Assembly (NCBI GenBank): GCA_024236375.1
Contig: JACKKP010000002.1
Span: 62,001 to 126,000 of the forward strand
From: Rickettsiaceae bacterium
GTDB taxonomy: Bacteria; Pseudomonadota; Alphaproteobacteria; Rickettsiales; Rickettsiaceae
Direction of reading: 5' to 3'
DNA length: 64,000 nucleotides
Part shown: one piece after another, positions 16,821 through 26,172 of the stretch
Layout: each line of letters starts with the position of its first letter
Position numbering within the stretch: the first letter of the stretch is position 1
Translations under genes and position numbers: made by a program
Notes under the pieces: generated by a model
What the model was told of the DNA's origin: nothing
Seen by the model: the letters and a program-made list of their open reading frames with translations, nothing else
Database searches by the model: none

Positions 16821-17439
16821 TAAGCGGAACTTTTGTGTTTTCTTCTGTCTTTCCTGGCTCTTTTGTCTTTTTAGATTTTATTTTAGGCTTTTTCACAGGT
16901 GCCACTTTTGTTTGAGATTTGTTTATAGTTACGCTGGTTGCAGTGTTACCCGATGGTAAGTTATTAGGTTCTTGTTTGTTTAAAGTAGTTTTTTCAGCCT
17001 CAGATGATTTCTGATTTTGCTTAGCATTAATTACAGGTGAGCTATGCTCTTGTATAATAGGAAGTTGTTTAGACTCTTCTAGTTTCATTGGTAACTGATG
17101 AGTAATATCTTGACTACGCCCCATAATTTTTGCACCAAAATTTATGGTAGTATTGATCATATTTTTTATCTTAGGAGTTAGATATTGATCAGTAATATTT
17201 AACGAAAATTTAATTGATTTATAAGATGCAGGTATGCCTAAAATCAAATTAGCAGTTACTGCAGTTATAGGATTAAAAATTGCTGTACCTAATGACAATA
17301 TTAGTACATTTATTGTCACAGCCGCAGCCATTCCGCTTATAATCCCCGCTAACATTGCAATACCAGAGGATATTTTGTCTATGATAGTAGTTGATGTTTT
17401 AACTATTTTTGAATTATTAGTTGAATTATCTGTATCCAT
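16810..17439 (-). CDS. Unrecognised protein with membrane hairpin and Lys/Pro-rich tail
   Basis: A 209-residue protein I do not recognise. Residues about 24-50 and 52-75 are two hydrophobic alanine/isoleucine-rich segments (ISSGIAMLAGIISGMAAAV, then AVTANLILGIPASY), probably a membrane hairpin. The rest is polar and low complexity: residues 115-209 are rich in Gln, Ser, Thr, Pro and Lys with runs such as VKKPKIKSKKTKE. No signal peptide. It is convergent with the DUF2748-like gene, overlapping it by 11 bases. The design (short hydrophobic block plus disordered basic tail) resembles that of its neighbour 17782-19419 on the same strand, but I see no sequence repeat shared by the two. Confidence 0.65.
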   Translation of the reverse strand: MDTDNSTNNSKIVKTSTTIIDKISSGIAMLAGIISGMAAAVTINVLILSLGTAIFNPITAVTANLILGIPASYKSIKFSLNITDQYLTPKIKNMINTTINFGAKIMGRSQDITHQLPMKLEESKQLPIIQEHSSPVINAKQNQKSSEAEKTTLNKQEPNNLPSGNTATSVTINKSQTKVAPVKKPKIKSKKTKEPGKTEENTKVPLITK

Positions 17440-17781
17440 TTATATATCTAAAATTTATTATTGTAATTAATTAAAAATAAATTTAACTTATGTTTCAGTC
17501 TAAATATTTATATATGTTACTGCATAAATATTATCAAACGTATAAATAAATAGATTTTTAATGTTTTTGATACTCACACTGTATTATTTTTGATACCCCG
17601 AAAATCACTTAAATTATAAAGCGATCACATCACTAATACATAAATCTGTGTTAGTAAGCGCGAATATAAGTTTTAAGGCGCTGGTGAGCGAGTAAATGAT
17701 GTATTTACCGTGTTATTTACTTGAACTTCATGATAAAAAACAGCCCAGACTACCACATGTGGACTGTTGTTTATTATAGTT
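17440..17781. other. Intergenic region with terminator
   Basis: About 340 bases between two minus-strand genes. It contains the terminator of the upstream coiled-coil gene (17735-17767). The rest, including a G/C-richer patch at about 17645-17700 (TAAGCGCGAATATAAG, AAGGCGCTGGTGAGCGAG), shows no open frame or clear structure. Confidence 0.5.
17735..17767 (-). terminator. Intrinsic terminator of the coiled-coil protein gene
   Basis: On the minus strand ACAGTCCA (17767-17760) pairs with TGGGCTGT (17747-17740), 8 bp with one T-G, followed by TTTTTT. It starts 15 bases after the stop codon at 17782. Confidence 0.8.
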
Positions 17782-19419
17782 TTAGGACCGACCGCCTTTA
17801 GAAAAGGTTGGGTTATTCTGTATCACTCTCAAAGCCTGAGTTTTTTTTGCCTTATTTTGTTTATTATCATTTCTTTTTTGTTGAACGTCTTTAAATATTT
17901 CTTTTACCCCTTTACCCCAACCTTTATTTTGCGTTATATTATTATAATTTGACTTTATCCCTGGTAATACATTTACAGTAGTATTTTTAACACCGGCAAC
18001 TACTCCTGTACCTACTCCTCTAGACGCCGCAGATACTACTAAAAATAACTTTGTTGCAAATGATAGAGATACACTATCATTATTTACTTTTTTGTATTGT
18101 GTCTGAATTTCCTCTTGCTGCAAGTGGTCTCCTTTTAATACTCGTAATGCATTATTTAATTTTTCGTATTGTGTCTGAATTTCCTCTTGCTGCAAGTGGT
18201 CTCCTTTTAATACTTGTAATGCATTATTTAATTTTTCGTATTGTGTTTGAATTTTCTCTTGCTGCAGGCCTCCTTTTAATACTTGTAATGCATTATCGCA
18301 TTCTTTTATCCAGTGCTTTAAATTATCAACCCACTTAAACTTTGCTGCGTCAGCTAAAAAACGATTCCTCTTGTGTAATGAATCGATATCTTCCTTTGCT
18401 AAGCTACGGTTATCCCATAGTTGCATTATTATTATTAATCTAGTGCGATAGTTATCTTGAGTTTTAAGCTCATTATATGCTTTTTTTAGCTTATCATTCT
18501 TCCTTATTACTGAATCGCAAATATCATAAAAATTCTTCTTAGTTTGTGTAATTTCCTTCTGAAGATCCTCAAGCTGTTTTTCAGTTGTTTGTTTTATATA
18601 TTCGATATCTTTAATAGCTTTATCTAAAATTTTCTGAGAACTTTTATTAGCTATATTATTTCGGCCAGCATTCCAACCTTGCTTGACAGTATCTACTACT
18701 ACAGTCATCATAGCATATTGGAACATAGAAACACCAGCGGCTATCGTCTTCGGTATTAAAAATACACTACCCTTAGCTACTGTGGTTGCAGCATCATATA
18801 ACTTAACCATTAATCCAGAGCGTTTATCTAATGCAGGCATTTTGATTAATGCATCCATATACTTGTTAGCATCTTGATATGCTTTAAGCCTATCCTTTAA
18901 TCGCTTTATCTCGTCATGAATATCCCTACTCTCTTCTATATCTTCATGAATATAATTCTTGTGTTGTATATCTTGGTTAATATTTTCTGAGCATGTTGTG
19001 ATATTTTTTAACTTTATCTCAGCTATGTTGACAACATGTTCGTTGATTTTTTTATTTAAAGTATCAAATTTTTGTTCTAGTAAAAGATTTTGATTATCTA
19101 TTTGCTTAAATAATTCCAATATGATTTTAGTATTTTTTGTAGCTGATTGTATTTCTTGAACTTGTGTTTGATCATAATTGTTATATATAGTAAATTCGTT
19201 AAACATTTCTTTTATCTTAATTACAGCTAGTTTTTGCTGTAATTTATTTAATTCTACCAATCTATCCACTATATCTGATTGCTCTAATATTTTATTAACA
19301 TTATTGGAATTCAAAGATAGTACTTTTTGAAGTTTTGTTTCTTTTTCGTTGATTATGTTTTGAAGTGCAGGTACTTCTGAATTGCGCTCTAATTCTTCAA
19401 TTTGTTCATACAAATTCAT
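17782..19419 (-). CDS. Repeat-containing coiled-coil protein with hydrophobic segments
   Basis: A 545-residue protein I do not recognise. Residues 1-200 and 260-440 are heptad-rich coiled coil. A hydrophobic block lies at about 220-245 (SVFLIPKTIAAGVSMFQYAM) and a second at about 447-475 (SLSFATKLFLVVSAASRGVG). The C-terminal 60 residues are strongly basic. Residues about 374-440 hold three copies of a 24-residue unit (NALQVLKGDHLQQEEIQTQYEKLN), encoded by 72-bp DNA repeats (18100-18298); one copy is two codons shorter. The start has a good ribosome-binding site (AGGAG, seven bases before the ATG), and a strong terminator follows. No signal peptide. Such proteins in intracellular bacteria are often secreted or surface-associated, but nothing here proves it. 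Confidence 0.7.
   Translation of the reverse strand: MNLYEQIEELERNSEVPALQNIINEKETKLQKVLSLNSNNVNKILEQSDIVDRLVELNKLQQKLAVIKIKEMFNEFTIYNNYDQTQVQEIQSATKNTKIILELFKQIDNQNLLLEQKFDTLNKKINEHVVNIAEIKLKNITTCSENINQDIQHKNYIHEDIEESRDIHDEIKRLKDRLKAYQDANKYMDALIKMPALDKRSGLMVKLYDAATTVAKGSVFLIPKTIAAGVSMFQYAMMTVVVDTVKQGWNAGRNNIANKSSQKILDKAIKDIEYIKQTTEKQLEDLQKEITQTKKNFYDICDSVIRKNDKLKKAYNELKTQDNYRTRLIIIMQLWDNRSLAKEDIDSLHKRNRFLADAAKFKWVDNLKHWIKECDNALQVLKGGLQQEKIQTQYEKLNNALQVLKGDHLQQEEIQTQYEKLNNALRVLKGDHLQQEEIQTQYKKVNNDSVSLSFATKLFLVVSAASRGVGTGVVAGVKNTTVNVLPGIKSNYNNITQNKGWGKGVKEIFKDVQQKRNDNKQNKAKKTQALRVIQNNPTFSKGGRS
18100..18298 (-). repeat. 72-bp in-frame tandem repeat (3 copies)
   Basis: Copies begin at 18100, 18172 and 18244, exactly 72 bases apart, with the first two nearly identical. 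The third is six bases shorter around the GDHL codons (reads GG in the protein) and diverges at its end. Each codes for 24 residues. The high identity at DNA level points to recent duplication. Confidence 0.9.
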
Positions 19420-19615
19420 TAATTATCTCCTATATACATATTAAATTATATAAATTAATATTAACTTATCTAAGTATCTAATATAAAAGTTAATTTATTA
19501 TTCATATAACGTTTTATTTACTATATTGGTAAATTTGTTACTGCTAGACGTTTTTCTATTCTAATAAATTTCTCTCAATAGACTAATATAGCTGAGATAA
19601 ATCTAGGTTACTCTA

Positions 19616-20512
19616 TTACATTTTCAGTAATTTAGATAGTTCTTCTCCGGCCCATGCGCCCACTAATAAAAAATTATCAATATCAGTAACAATATTATAA
19701 TATTGTAATTTTTGACCATCTTCACTTGCTAACATATATTTTCCATATAATTGTGAAGCTTCTATATAAGCTAAACCAGCAATTGGAGTACGGCAGCTAG
19801 CATCTAAATAGGTTAAGATACCTCTTTCAGCTTGTGCTATATAATAAGTGATTTGATGATTGACCACTTGGCATATTTCTTGAATTTTTATATCATTTTT
19901 TCTTCCTTCAATACAAATAACCCCTTGCCCTACAGCAGGTAACATTAAGCTCTCATCTATTGGATAGCAATATGTAGGATCAAATAAACCAAGACGCACA
20001 AGCCCTGCACAAGCAAGAATTGTGGCATCTACTTGGCCTGTTTTTAATTTTTCTAGACGACTATTAACATTGCCGCGAAAATTTACTATTTGCAAATCAG
20101 GACGCATATGTTCAATAATCACTTTACGTCTTACAGAAGAGGTACCGATAATAGCTCCTTTGGGCATTTCTTCTATGGATTTATATTTCAGTGATACAAA
20201 ACAATCTCGGTAATCTTCTCGTTCAAGCATTGCAAAAATCTTTAACTCTTCTGATAAAATACCTGGTACATCTTTAAGCGAATGAACTGCTATATCAATT
20301 GAGCCTTCTAATAATTTTTCTTCCAATTCTTTCAAAAATAATGCCTTCCCGCCAATATCATATAAGTTTTTATCCAAAATCTTGTCGCCCGTTGTTATCA
20401 CTGGAACTATAACAAATTCAATTGCTGGATGATATTTTTTTAATTCTTGGATTACAATTTGTGTTTGAATTAAAGCTAAATTACTTTTTCTAGTACCTAT
20501 TTTTATTTGCAT
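19616..20512 (-). CDS. hemC: Hydroxymethylbilane synthase (porphobilinogen deaminase)
   Basis: Joins four porphobilinogens to hydroxymethylbilane in haem synthesis. The 298 residues show IGTRKSNLALIQT at the N-terminus, IDIAVHSLKDVPG (about 76-88), GTSSVRR (about 121-127) and the dipyrromethane-cofactor cysteine in LDASCRTPIAGLA (about residue 238; family L.G.C..P). It shares 10 bases with the end of ldcA, which is upstream on the same strand, so lepA-ldcA-hemC form one transcript. Confidence 0.97.
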   Translation of the reverse strand: MQIKIGTRKSNLALIQTQIVIQELKKYHPAIEFVIVPVITTGDKILDKNLYDIGGKALFLKELEEKLLEGSIDIAVHSLKDVPGILSEELKIFAMLEREDYRDCFVSLKYKSIEEMPKGAIIGTSSVRRKVIIEHMRPDLQIVNFRGNVNSRLEKLKTGQVDATILACAGLVRLGLFDPTYCYPIDESLMLPAVGQGVICIEGRKNDIKIQEICQVVNHQITYYIAQAERGILTYLDASCRTPIAGLAYIEASQLYGKYMLASEDGQKLQYYNIVTDIDNFLLVGAWAGEELSKLLKM

Positions 20513-21447
20513 ATTAAAGCATTTATTTCAGTATCAAATACGGTAGAAAAGGGATTTTTTATAACAAGTACATTATCTGCAATTTCTGCATTAGCACCTA
20601 ATATGAATGGAGTCCAGTCTGTATGCCCTATTCCTGTCACTCGATATACAAGCCTATCAGGCAAATATTCCTCTATAAAATTTCTTATACTAGTTTCTAC
20701 TAAAACGTCTCCTCCATCAAAATCAGCAAAAATTATTGCTTTGGCTGTTTGAATTATTTTAGCATTATATAACTGCAACAACATACGGTGTATTTTATAT
20801 CCTGGTTCACCAATATCTTCTAAAATGACTATCTTATCCGTAAAATGCGGCGCTAAATCAGTTCCTAGCATAGATACAAGCATAGCTAAATTACCGCCAG
20901 CTGTTATACCAGTTACTATAGAAGTATTTTCAACAGATTTGGTATTAAATTGTATAAGTTGATGTTGATCATCCTTGCCTTTTAATAATGAAAATATCTT
21001 ATTTGTAGCTGATGCATGTGATTCACTAACAATCCCATGTATAGAAGCCATATTATAATGTTGATTAAACAAAAGATTAATGGCCGTAGCATCACTAAAA
21101 CCTATAAAAATTTTTGGACCTGAAGGAACGATATTCATCAAATCAAAGACTATTTGTTGAGCACCATATCCACCTCGTAATACAGCAATTATTTTTATAT
21201 CCTGATCTTCTAGAGCATACTGTAATTGTTTAAATCTTTCAGCTTTTGGTGCAGCAATATATGGCAAATCACTTGGTTGAAATATATTCTCATAATATCT
21301 CACTTTAAATCCCTGATTTTCAAATATTTTTTTAACTGATTCTAATTTATGCCAATTCAATTCGTGCTGTTCTCCTGCTGGGTCTGTGACAGCAGAACTT
21401 GGAGCAATTAACGCTACTGCTGGTCTATTGTCGTAGTTATCTTGCAT
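20503..21447 (-). CDS. ldcA: S66-family LD-carboxypeptidase
   Basis: A 314-residue serine peptidase that removes D-alanine from L,D-bonds in recycled murein tetrapeptides. Family landmarks are VALIAPSSAV (11-20), LRGGYGAQQI (90-99) and the nucleophile Ser118 in IGFSDATAI. The catalytic Glu and His are expected in the later halves: VILEDIGEPGYKIHRML and GIGHTDWTPFILGANA fit these. No signal peptide, so it acts in the cytoplasm. Its retention suggests that a peptidoglycan cycle is kept. It lies 14 bases after lepA on the same strand and overlaps hemC by 10 bases. Confidence 0.93.
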   Translation of the reverse strand: MQDNYDNRPAVALIAPSSAVTDPAGEQHELNWHKLESVKKIFENQGFKVRYYENIFQPSDLPYIAAPKAERFKQLQYALEDQDIKIIAVLRGGYGAQQIVFDLMNIVPSGPKIFIGFSDATAINLLFNQHYNMASIHGIVSESHASATNKIFSLLKGKDDQHQLIQFNTKSVENTSIVTGITAGGNLAMLVSMLGTDLAPHFTDKIVILEDIGEPGYKIHRMLLQLYNAKIIQTAKAIIFADFDGGDVLVETSIRNFIEEYLPDRLVYRVTGIGHTDWTPFILGANAEIADNVLVIKNPFSTVFDTEINALICK

Positions 21448-21461
21448 AATTTTCTTATATC

Positions 21462-23279
21462 TTATTCATCTCCAATTTTTAGAGCAGCAATAAATGCTGA
21501 TTGAGGGATTTCTACATTTCCTACTGTACGCATTCTTTTTTTACCAGCTTTTTGCTTTTCGAGTAATTTTCTTTTACGTGAGACATCACCTCCATAACAT
21601 TTGGCTAAAACATCTTTTCTCATTGCTTTAACGTTTTCTCTGGCAATAATACGACCACCAATTGCTGCTTGAATAGCAATTTGGAATAATTGCCTTGGGA
21701 TCAAATCTTTTAAGCGATTACATAATTCTCTACCTCTAGACTCGGCACGTGATTTATGAATTATAGTAGACAAAGCATCCACTGGTTCATTATTAACCAA
21801 AATAGTCATTTTAACTAAATCACTTGGTTCATAACTATCAATTTCCCAATCAAAACTAGCATATCCTTTAGTACAACTTTTTAAGCGATCGTAAAAATCA
21901 AACACGATTTCGTTCAACGGTAGCTTATATATGAGCATAACCCTGCCTCCCATGTAACTCATATCTATTTGAGATCCACGCTTATCTGTGCATAAACTTA
22001 ACACTGAACCTAAATATTCGTCTGGTACCATGATAGTTGCCTTAATCCAAGGTTCTCTCATTTCTGCTATTTTTTGAACATCTGGAAAATCACTTGGGTT
22101 ATGTATCTCTATTTCTTTACCATCACTCATAGTGAACTGATATACTACACTTGGTGCTGTAGTAATTAAATCTAAATTAAATTCTCGATCTAAACGTTCC
22201 TGAATTATTTCTAAATGTAATAATCCTAAAAAACCGCAACGAAACCCAAATCCTAAAGCTGTAGAGCTTTCCATTTCATATTGAATGCTTGAATCATTAA
22301 GAGCTAATTTATCTAAAGAATTTTTTAAGTCTTCAAATTGTGAGGCATCAGTAGGATATAAACCACAAAATACTACTGGCAAACTTTTTTTGAATCCCGG
22401 TAAAGCCTGCATAATAATCTTATTATCTTCAACTATAGTATCACCAACTTTACAATCAACTGTTTGCTTAATTGAAGCACTAATAAAACCTACTTGACCT
22501 TCTAATAACTCATCACATAAGATTTTTTTTGGAGTAAAATATCCAACATTTTCAACGTTATAATTTTTTCCAGTAGAAAGCATTTTAATCTTCATATTTT
22601 TTTTGATAGACCCTTGAAAAATACGAATTAATATTATAATTCCTAGATACTTATCATACCAACTATCTACTAATAATGCCTTTAGAGAATTAGAAGCTTC
22701 AGACTCTATGTAATTGTTTTTCGGTGGTGGAAGATATTGCACTATTGCTTCTAATAGCTCTTTAATTCCAATACCACTTTTGGCTGAAACTAAAACTGCA
22801 TTGCTAGTATCAATACCAATCATATTTTCTATTTGCTCTTTTACTCTATCTGGCTCCGCTGCCGGCAAATCAATTTTATTTAAAACAGGTATAATTTCGT
22901 GATTATTATCTACCGCCTGATAAACATTAGCTAAGGTTTGAGCTTCTACCCCTTGACTTGCATCTACTACTAACAAAGAACCTTCACATGCAGCAAGCGA
23001 TCTGCTAACTTCATAAGAAAAATCTACGTGCCCCGGTGTATCCATAAGGTTCAGCATATATATATTACCGTCATCAGCCTTATATTGAAGACGAACAGTC
23101 TGAGCTTTAATAGTAATCCCTCTTTCGCGTTCTATATCCATTGAATCTAAAATTTGGGCACTCATTTCACGCTTTTCTAGCCCCCCACAAAATTCAATTA
23201 ACCTGTCTGCTAATGTAGATTTTCCGTGGTCAATATGGGCAATTATAGCAAAATTGCGGATTAATTTAGTGTTATTCAT
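21462..23279 (-). CDS. lepA: Elongation factor 4 (LepA)
   Basis: A 605-residue ribosomal translocase-type GTPase that acts on stalled or mis-translocated ribosomes and in 30S assembly. The G domain has AHIDHGKSTLADRLIE (residues 13-28), ERGITIKAQ switch I, DTPGHVDFSYEV and NKIDLPAA. Later are the EF-G-like domains II, III and V, then the LepA-specific C-terminal domain with KAKKRMRTVGNVEIPQ-type sequence (here QKAGKKRMRTVGNVE) near the end. Length and order are normal. It is the first gene of the lepA-ldcA-hemC run. Confidence 0.98.
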   Translation of the reverse strand: MNNTKLIRNFAIIAHIDHGKSTLADRLIEFCGGLEKREMSAQILDSMDIERERGITIKAQTVRLQYKADDGNIYMLNLMDTPGHVDFSYEVSRSLAACEGSLLVVDASQGVEAQTLANVYQAVDNNHEIIPVLNKIDLPAAEPDRVKEQIENMIGIDTSNAVLVSAKSGIGIKELLEAIVQYLPPPKNNYIESEASNSLKALLVDSWYDKYLGIIILIRIFQGSIKKNMKIKMLSTGKNYNVENVGYFTPKKILCDELLEGQVGFISASIKQTVDCKVGDTIVEDNKIIMQALPGFKKSLPVVFCGLYPTDASQFEDLKNSLDKLALNDSSIQYEMESSTALGFGFRCGFLGLLHLEIIQERLDREFNLDLITTAPSVVYQFTMSDGKEIEIHNPSDFPDVQKIAEMREPWIKATIMVPDEYLGSVLSLCTDKRGSQIDMSYMGGRVMLIYKLPLNEIVFDFYDRLKSCTKGYASFDWEIDSYEPSDLVKMTILVNNEPVDALSTIIHKSRAESRGRELCNRLKDLIPRQLFQIAIQAAIGGRIIARENVKAMRKDVLAKCYGGDVSRKRKLLEKQKAGKKRMRTVGNVEIPQSAFIAALKIGDE

Positions 23280-23713
23280 TTGATTTTATAAATTACTTAT
23301 CTCATTTTTTTAAAAAAATATGATTTCCTTATAGGTATTTTATAAGAAAACTATATCAAATTCAGATTTGATATGCGCATTTTTAATTCTTTTGAGCTGA
23401 TTATATGTAATTATTTAATTTTGTACAAGCTGAACTAAAAAGAAAAATCGTGTGATAACTTTATTAATTGGATAATATTAACTTTTTGTAATATCAACTT
23501 CTTATCAAAATCATTAATTATATTTTGCATAATTGGACTGAATAAGGTTTAAAGTATAATGAATAACACTAGTTAATGTTATGATTTTGCAGTTTTTTAA
23601 TATTATCTTCATCATCATTAGAACAGACAAGAGTTATATTGTTAAACTGAAAATAATAAAATAATTCTATATAGATATCTAAAATTATCACCAACTTAAT
23701 AGTTATAATGCAC
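23280..23713. other. Intergenic region, no gene seen
   Basis: A 434-base AT-rich gap between lepA and fabI, both on the minus strand. It holds only short inverted repeats (for example ATCAAAT-TCAG-ATTTGAT at about 23357-23375) and no open frame with a start, ribosome site or recognisable product. It probably contains the lepA promoter and the end of the fabI transcript. Confidence 0.5.
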
Positions 23714-24517
23714 TTACTTAGAAAGAGAAGCTTTGCTTATGCCCATAATATTATATCCACAATCTACGTAATGAATTTCGCCTGTAACGCCTGCGGATAA
23801 ATCACTGACCAAATATAATGCTGCTCCCGCTACATCTTCTGGTGTAGTATTACGCTTTAAAGGTGAAGTTGTTGCATGTGAATCTAACATAAATTTAAAA
23901 TCACCTATTGCGCTTGAAGCTAGCGTTTTTATAGGACCTGACGAAATTGCATTCACCCTAATATTATTATTGCCTAAATCATAAGCAAGGTATCTTACGC
24001 TTGCTTCTAAAGCAGCTTTTGCAACTCCCATAACGTTGTAATTTGGTATTACTTTTTCAGCACCATAATACGATAAAGTGATGATAGAACCACCATTTTT
24101 CATTAATGAATTACACCTTTTAGCAAATGCTACCAATGAATAACACGAAATATTCATAGAATTTAGGAAATTATGTAAAGTTGTGTCGACATATTTACCC
24201 TGCAGTTCATTCTTATCAGAAAATGCAATTCCATGTATCAAGAAATCTATTTGTCCCCATTGTGCTTCAATTTTCTCAAATAAAGCATCTAATGACCCTT
24301 CTTTGGTAACATCACATTCATATATATTATTACAGCTTATTTCCTCTGCTAGGGGATATATTCTTTTGGCTAAAATTTCGCCTTGATAAGTTAAGGCAAT
24401 CTCTGCACCATGTTCTACTAAAGATTTTGCTATAGCCCAAGAAATTGACATTTTATTTGCAACTCCTGTTACTATACCTCTTTTGCCAGAAAGTAATTGC
24501 GATAAGTTAATGGTCAT
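23714..24517 (-). CDS. fabI: Enoyl-[acyl-carrier-protein] reductase (NADH)
   Basis: Catalyses the last reduction of each fatty acid elongation cycle. A 267-residue short-chain dehydrogenase with the FabI-specific features: divergent nucleotide motif GVANKMSISWAIAK (18-31), HGIAF (95-99), and the catalytic set Tyr150, Tyr160 and Lys167 (YYGAEKVIPNYNVMGVAK). RVNAISSGPIKT and DVAGAALYLVSDLS follow in the usual order. Monocistronic, with a good promoter at 24553-24581 that faces the lnt promoter. Confidence 0.97.
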   Translation of the reverse strand: MTINLSQLLSGKRGIVTGVANKMSISWAIAKSLVEHGAEIALTYQGEILAKRIYPLAEEISCNNIYECDVTKEGSLDALFEKIEAQWGQIDFLIHGIAFSDKNELQGKYVDTTLHNFLNSMNISCYSLVAFAKRCNSLMKNGGSIITLSYYGAEKVIPNYNVMGVAKAALEASVRYLAYDLGNNNIRVNAISSGPIKTLASSAIGDFKFMLDSHATTSPLKRNTTPEDVAGAALYLVSDLSAGVTGEIHYVDCGYNIMGISKASLSK

Positions 24518-24536
24518 AATTATGTCTTATATAAAA

Positions 24537-24564
24537 TTGACTTCAAATAAATATTCTATATATT
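24537..24564 (+). promoter_or_regulatory. Promoter of lnt
   Basis: -35 TTGACT (24537-24542), 16-base spacer, -10 TATATT (24559-24564), about 40 bases before the lnt ATG. It overlaps the oppositely oriented fabI promoter. Confidence 0.5.
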
Positions 24565-24581
24565 CAAGCCGTTACAATCAA
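24553..24581 (-). promoter_or_regulatory. Promoter of fabI
   Basis: On the minus strand -35 TTGATT (24581-24576), 17-base spacer, -10 TAGAAT (24558-24553), 36 bases before the fabI start codon. Confidence 0.55.
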
Positions 24582-24603
24582 TAATAATCAATATAAGTTA
24601 CGG

Positions 24604-26088
24604 ATGCCAAATAAAAAAATATCTTTTATAAGCGGGATTTTTACTGGATTATGTTTTGCACCTATATATTTTTTCCCAGGTTTATTAGGGTTTTCGTCAT
24701 TAGCTTATCAAATATATAAAAGTCATAATCTAAAATCCAGCTTAATTATTGGTTATTTTTTTGGTTTAGGATTATTTTTAACATCTCTTTACTGGATCTC
24801 ATTTAGTATTTTTGTATATATAGAGGAATTTTGGTGGGCCTTTCCTTTGGCGTTATTTGGAATACCCTGTTTATTAGCGATCTTCCCTGCTTTATTTTCT
24901 GGAATCATGTTCTACTTACGTCATAATAGTTATTATCAATTATTTTTTTGCACTTTTTGGGTTTTTATGGAATGGGTGTTATGCTGGATATTCAGCGGAT
25001 TTCCATGGGCTATAATAGGTTATAGTTTTGCATTTTCAGACACCTTGTCTCAATCAGCAAGCTTATTTGGTGTATTAGGTTTAAGCTTCATCGCTGTTTA
25101 TATTGGCACGTCTCTCTACAAGAAAAATGAATCTATTATGTTGCTCTTTATCTCAATTATCATATTAATAACCATGATGGTTTATGGTACTTATCGCTTA
25201 AAAACATATCCTACTGAATATACCAACATTAATATAAAGATAGTACAACCTTCTATAAAACAAGATTCAAAATGGACTCCAGAAATTTTCTGGAATAATT
25301 TCAATAATCTTATAACATTATCAAAACAAGGTAATCCAAGTGATTTGATCATATGGCCAGAATCAGCATTAATTATTCCTTATAATCAACCTCTCATTGT
25401 TCCCAAATTACAAAATTTACTTACAGGATCAAATTCTATTTTAATTACAGGTTGTACAGAAGAAGAAGGTGTATTTGGCCAAGACGATTATAAATTATTT
25501 GTTTCTATGGTGGCAATTGATGAGCATATAAAAAAAATATTTTTATATAATAAAACTCATCTAGTGCCATTTGGCGAATATATGCCATTCAAAAACTATA
25601 TACCTATCAAAAAATTGACATACGGTATTATTGATTATACTCCAGGCAAAAGAAATAATATTACTATAGATTCGTTAAAACTGAACATATATCCATTAAT
25701 TTGCTATGAAATCATATTCTTTAACGAAATTATCACTAATAATCAACTATCAGATGTTATTATTGCTATCACAAATGACTCATGGTTTGGCAATTCCTCA
25801 GGACCTTATCAACATTTTGCGATAAGTAAAATACGTGCAATAGAATATGGTTTACCATTAATTAGAGCGGCAAATAACGGTATTTCAGCCGTTATAGATC
25901 CATTAGGGCGAGTGATAAAAAAGCTCCAATTAAATGAAATTAATATAATAGAATCAAAGTTGCCTCAAAAACTGTCAGCAATTACTAGTTTTTCTTGTAA
26001 TGGTTGGATAAATCTCTTTACAATACTATTTATAATAGTATTATTTCAATGGATAGTTTTTTTAGTAAAAAGTATATTTAATAGATGA
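24604..26088 (+). CDS. lnt: Apolipoprotein N-acyltransferase
   Basis: Adds the third acyl chain to the N-terminal cysteine of outer-membrane lipoproteins at the periplasmic face of the inner membrane. 494 residues: about six membrane helices (residues 1-195), then the nitrilase-type domain with catalytic Glu at about 253 (IWPESAL), Lys at about 317 (NKTHLVPFGEYMP) and Cys at about 367 (PLICYEI), then a last helix at the C-terminus. The ITNDSWFGNSSGPYQH block is the family's signature. The stop codon lies inside the terminator hairpin at 26087-26138. Confidence 0.97.
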   Translation: MPNKKISFISGIFTGLCFAPIYFFPGLLGFSSLAYQIYKSHNLKSSLIIGYFFGLGLFLTSLYWISFSIFVYIEEFWWAFPLALFGIPCLLAIFPALFSGIMFYLRHNSYYQLFFCTFWVFMEWVLCWIFSGFPWAIIGYSFAFSDTLSQSASLFGVLGLSFIAVYIGTSLYKKNESIMLLFISIIILITMMVYGTYRLKTYPTEYTNINIKIVQPSIKQDSKWTPEIFWNNFNNLITLSKQGNPSDLIIWPESALIIPYNQPLIVPKLQNLLTGSNSILITGCTEEEGVFGQDDYKLFVSMVAIDEHIKKIFLYNKTHLVPFGEYMPFKNYIPIKKLTYGIIDYTPGKRNNITIDSLKLNIYPLICYEIIFFNEIITNNQLSDVIIAITNDSWFGNSSGPYQHFAISKIRAIEYGLPLIRAANNGISAVIDPLGRVIKKLQLNEINIIESKLPQKLSAITSFSCNGWINLFTILFIIVLFQWIVFLVKSIFNR

Positions 26089-26138
26089 TATTAAAGGATA
26101 TTAGATAATGTGCTAATACCCTTTAATATCATCTTTTT
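26087..26138 (+). terminator. Intrinsic terminator of lnt
   Basis: Long hairpin: GATATTAAAGG plus ATATTAG on the 5' side (26087-26104) pair with CTAATAC plus CCTTTAATATC on the 3' side (26113-26130), followed by a run of T (26133-26138). It overlaps the lnt stop codon. Confidence 0.85.
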
Positions 26139-26172
26139 AATTAATTAGGATTAACAAAGAAAATATATTAAA

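Noticed and set aside
18051..18338. Open frame opposite the 72-bp repeats, with its own repeated peptide
   Set aside because: It is the antisense reflection of the repeats in the 17782-19419 gene, with no ribosome site of its own.
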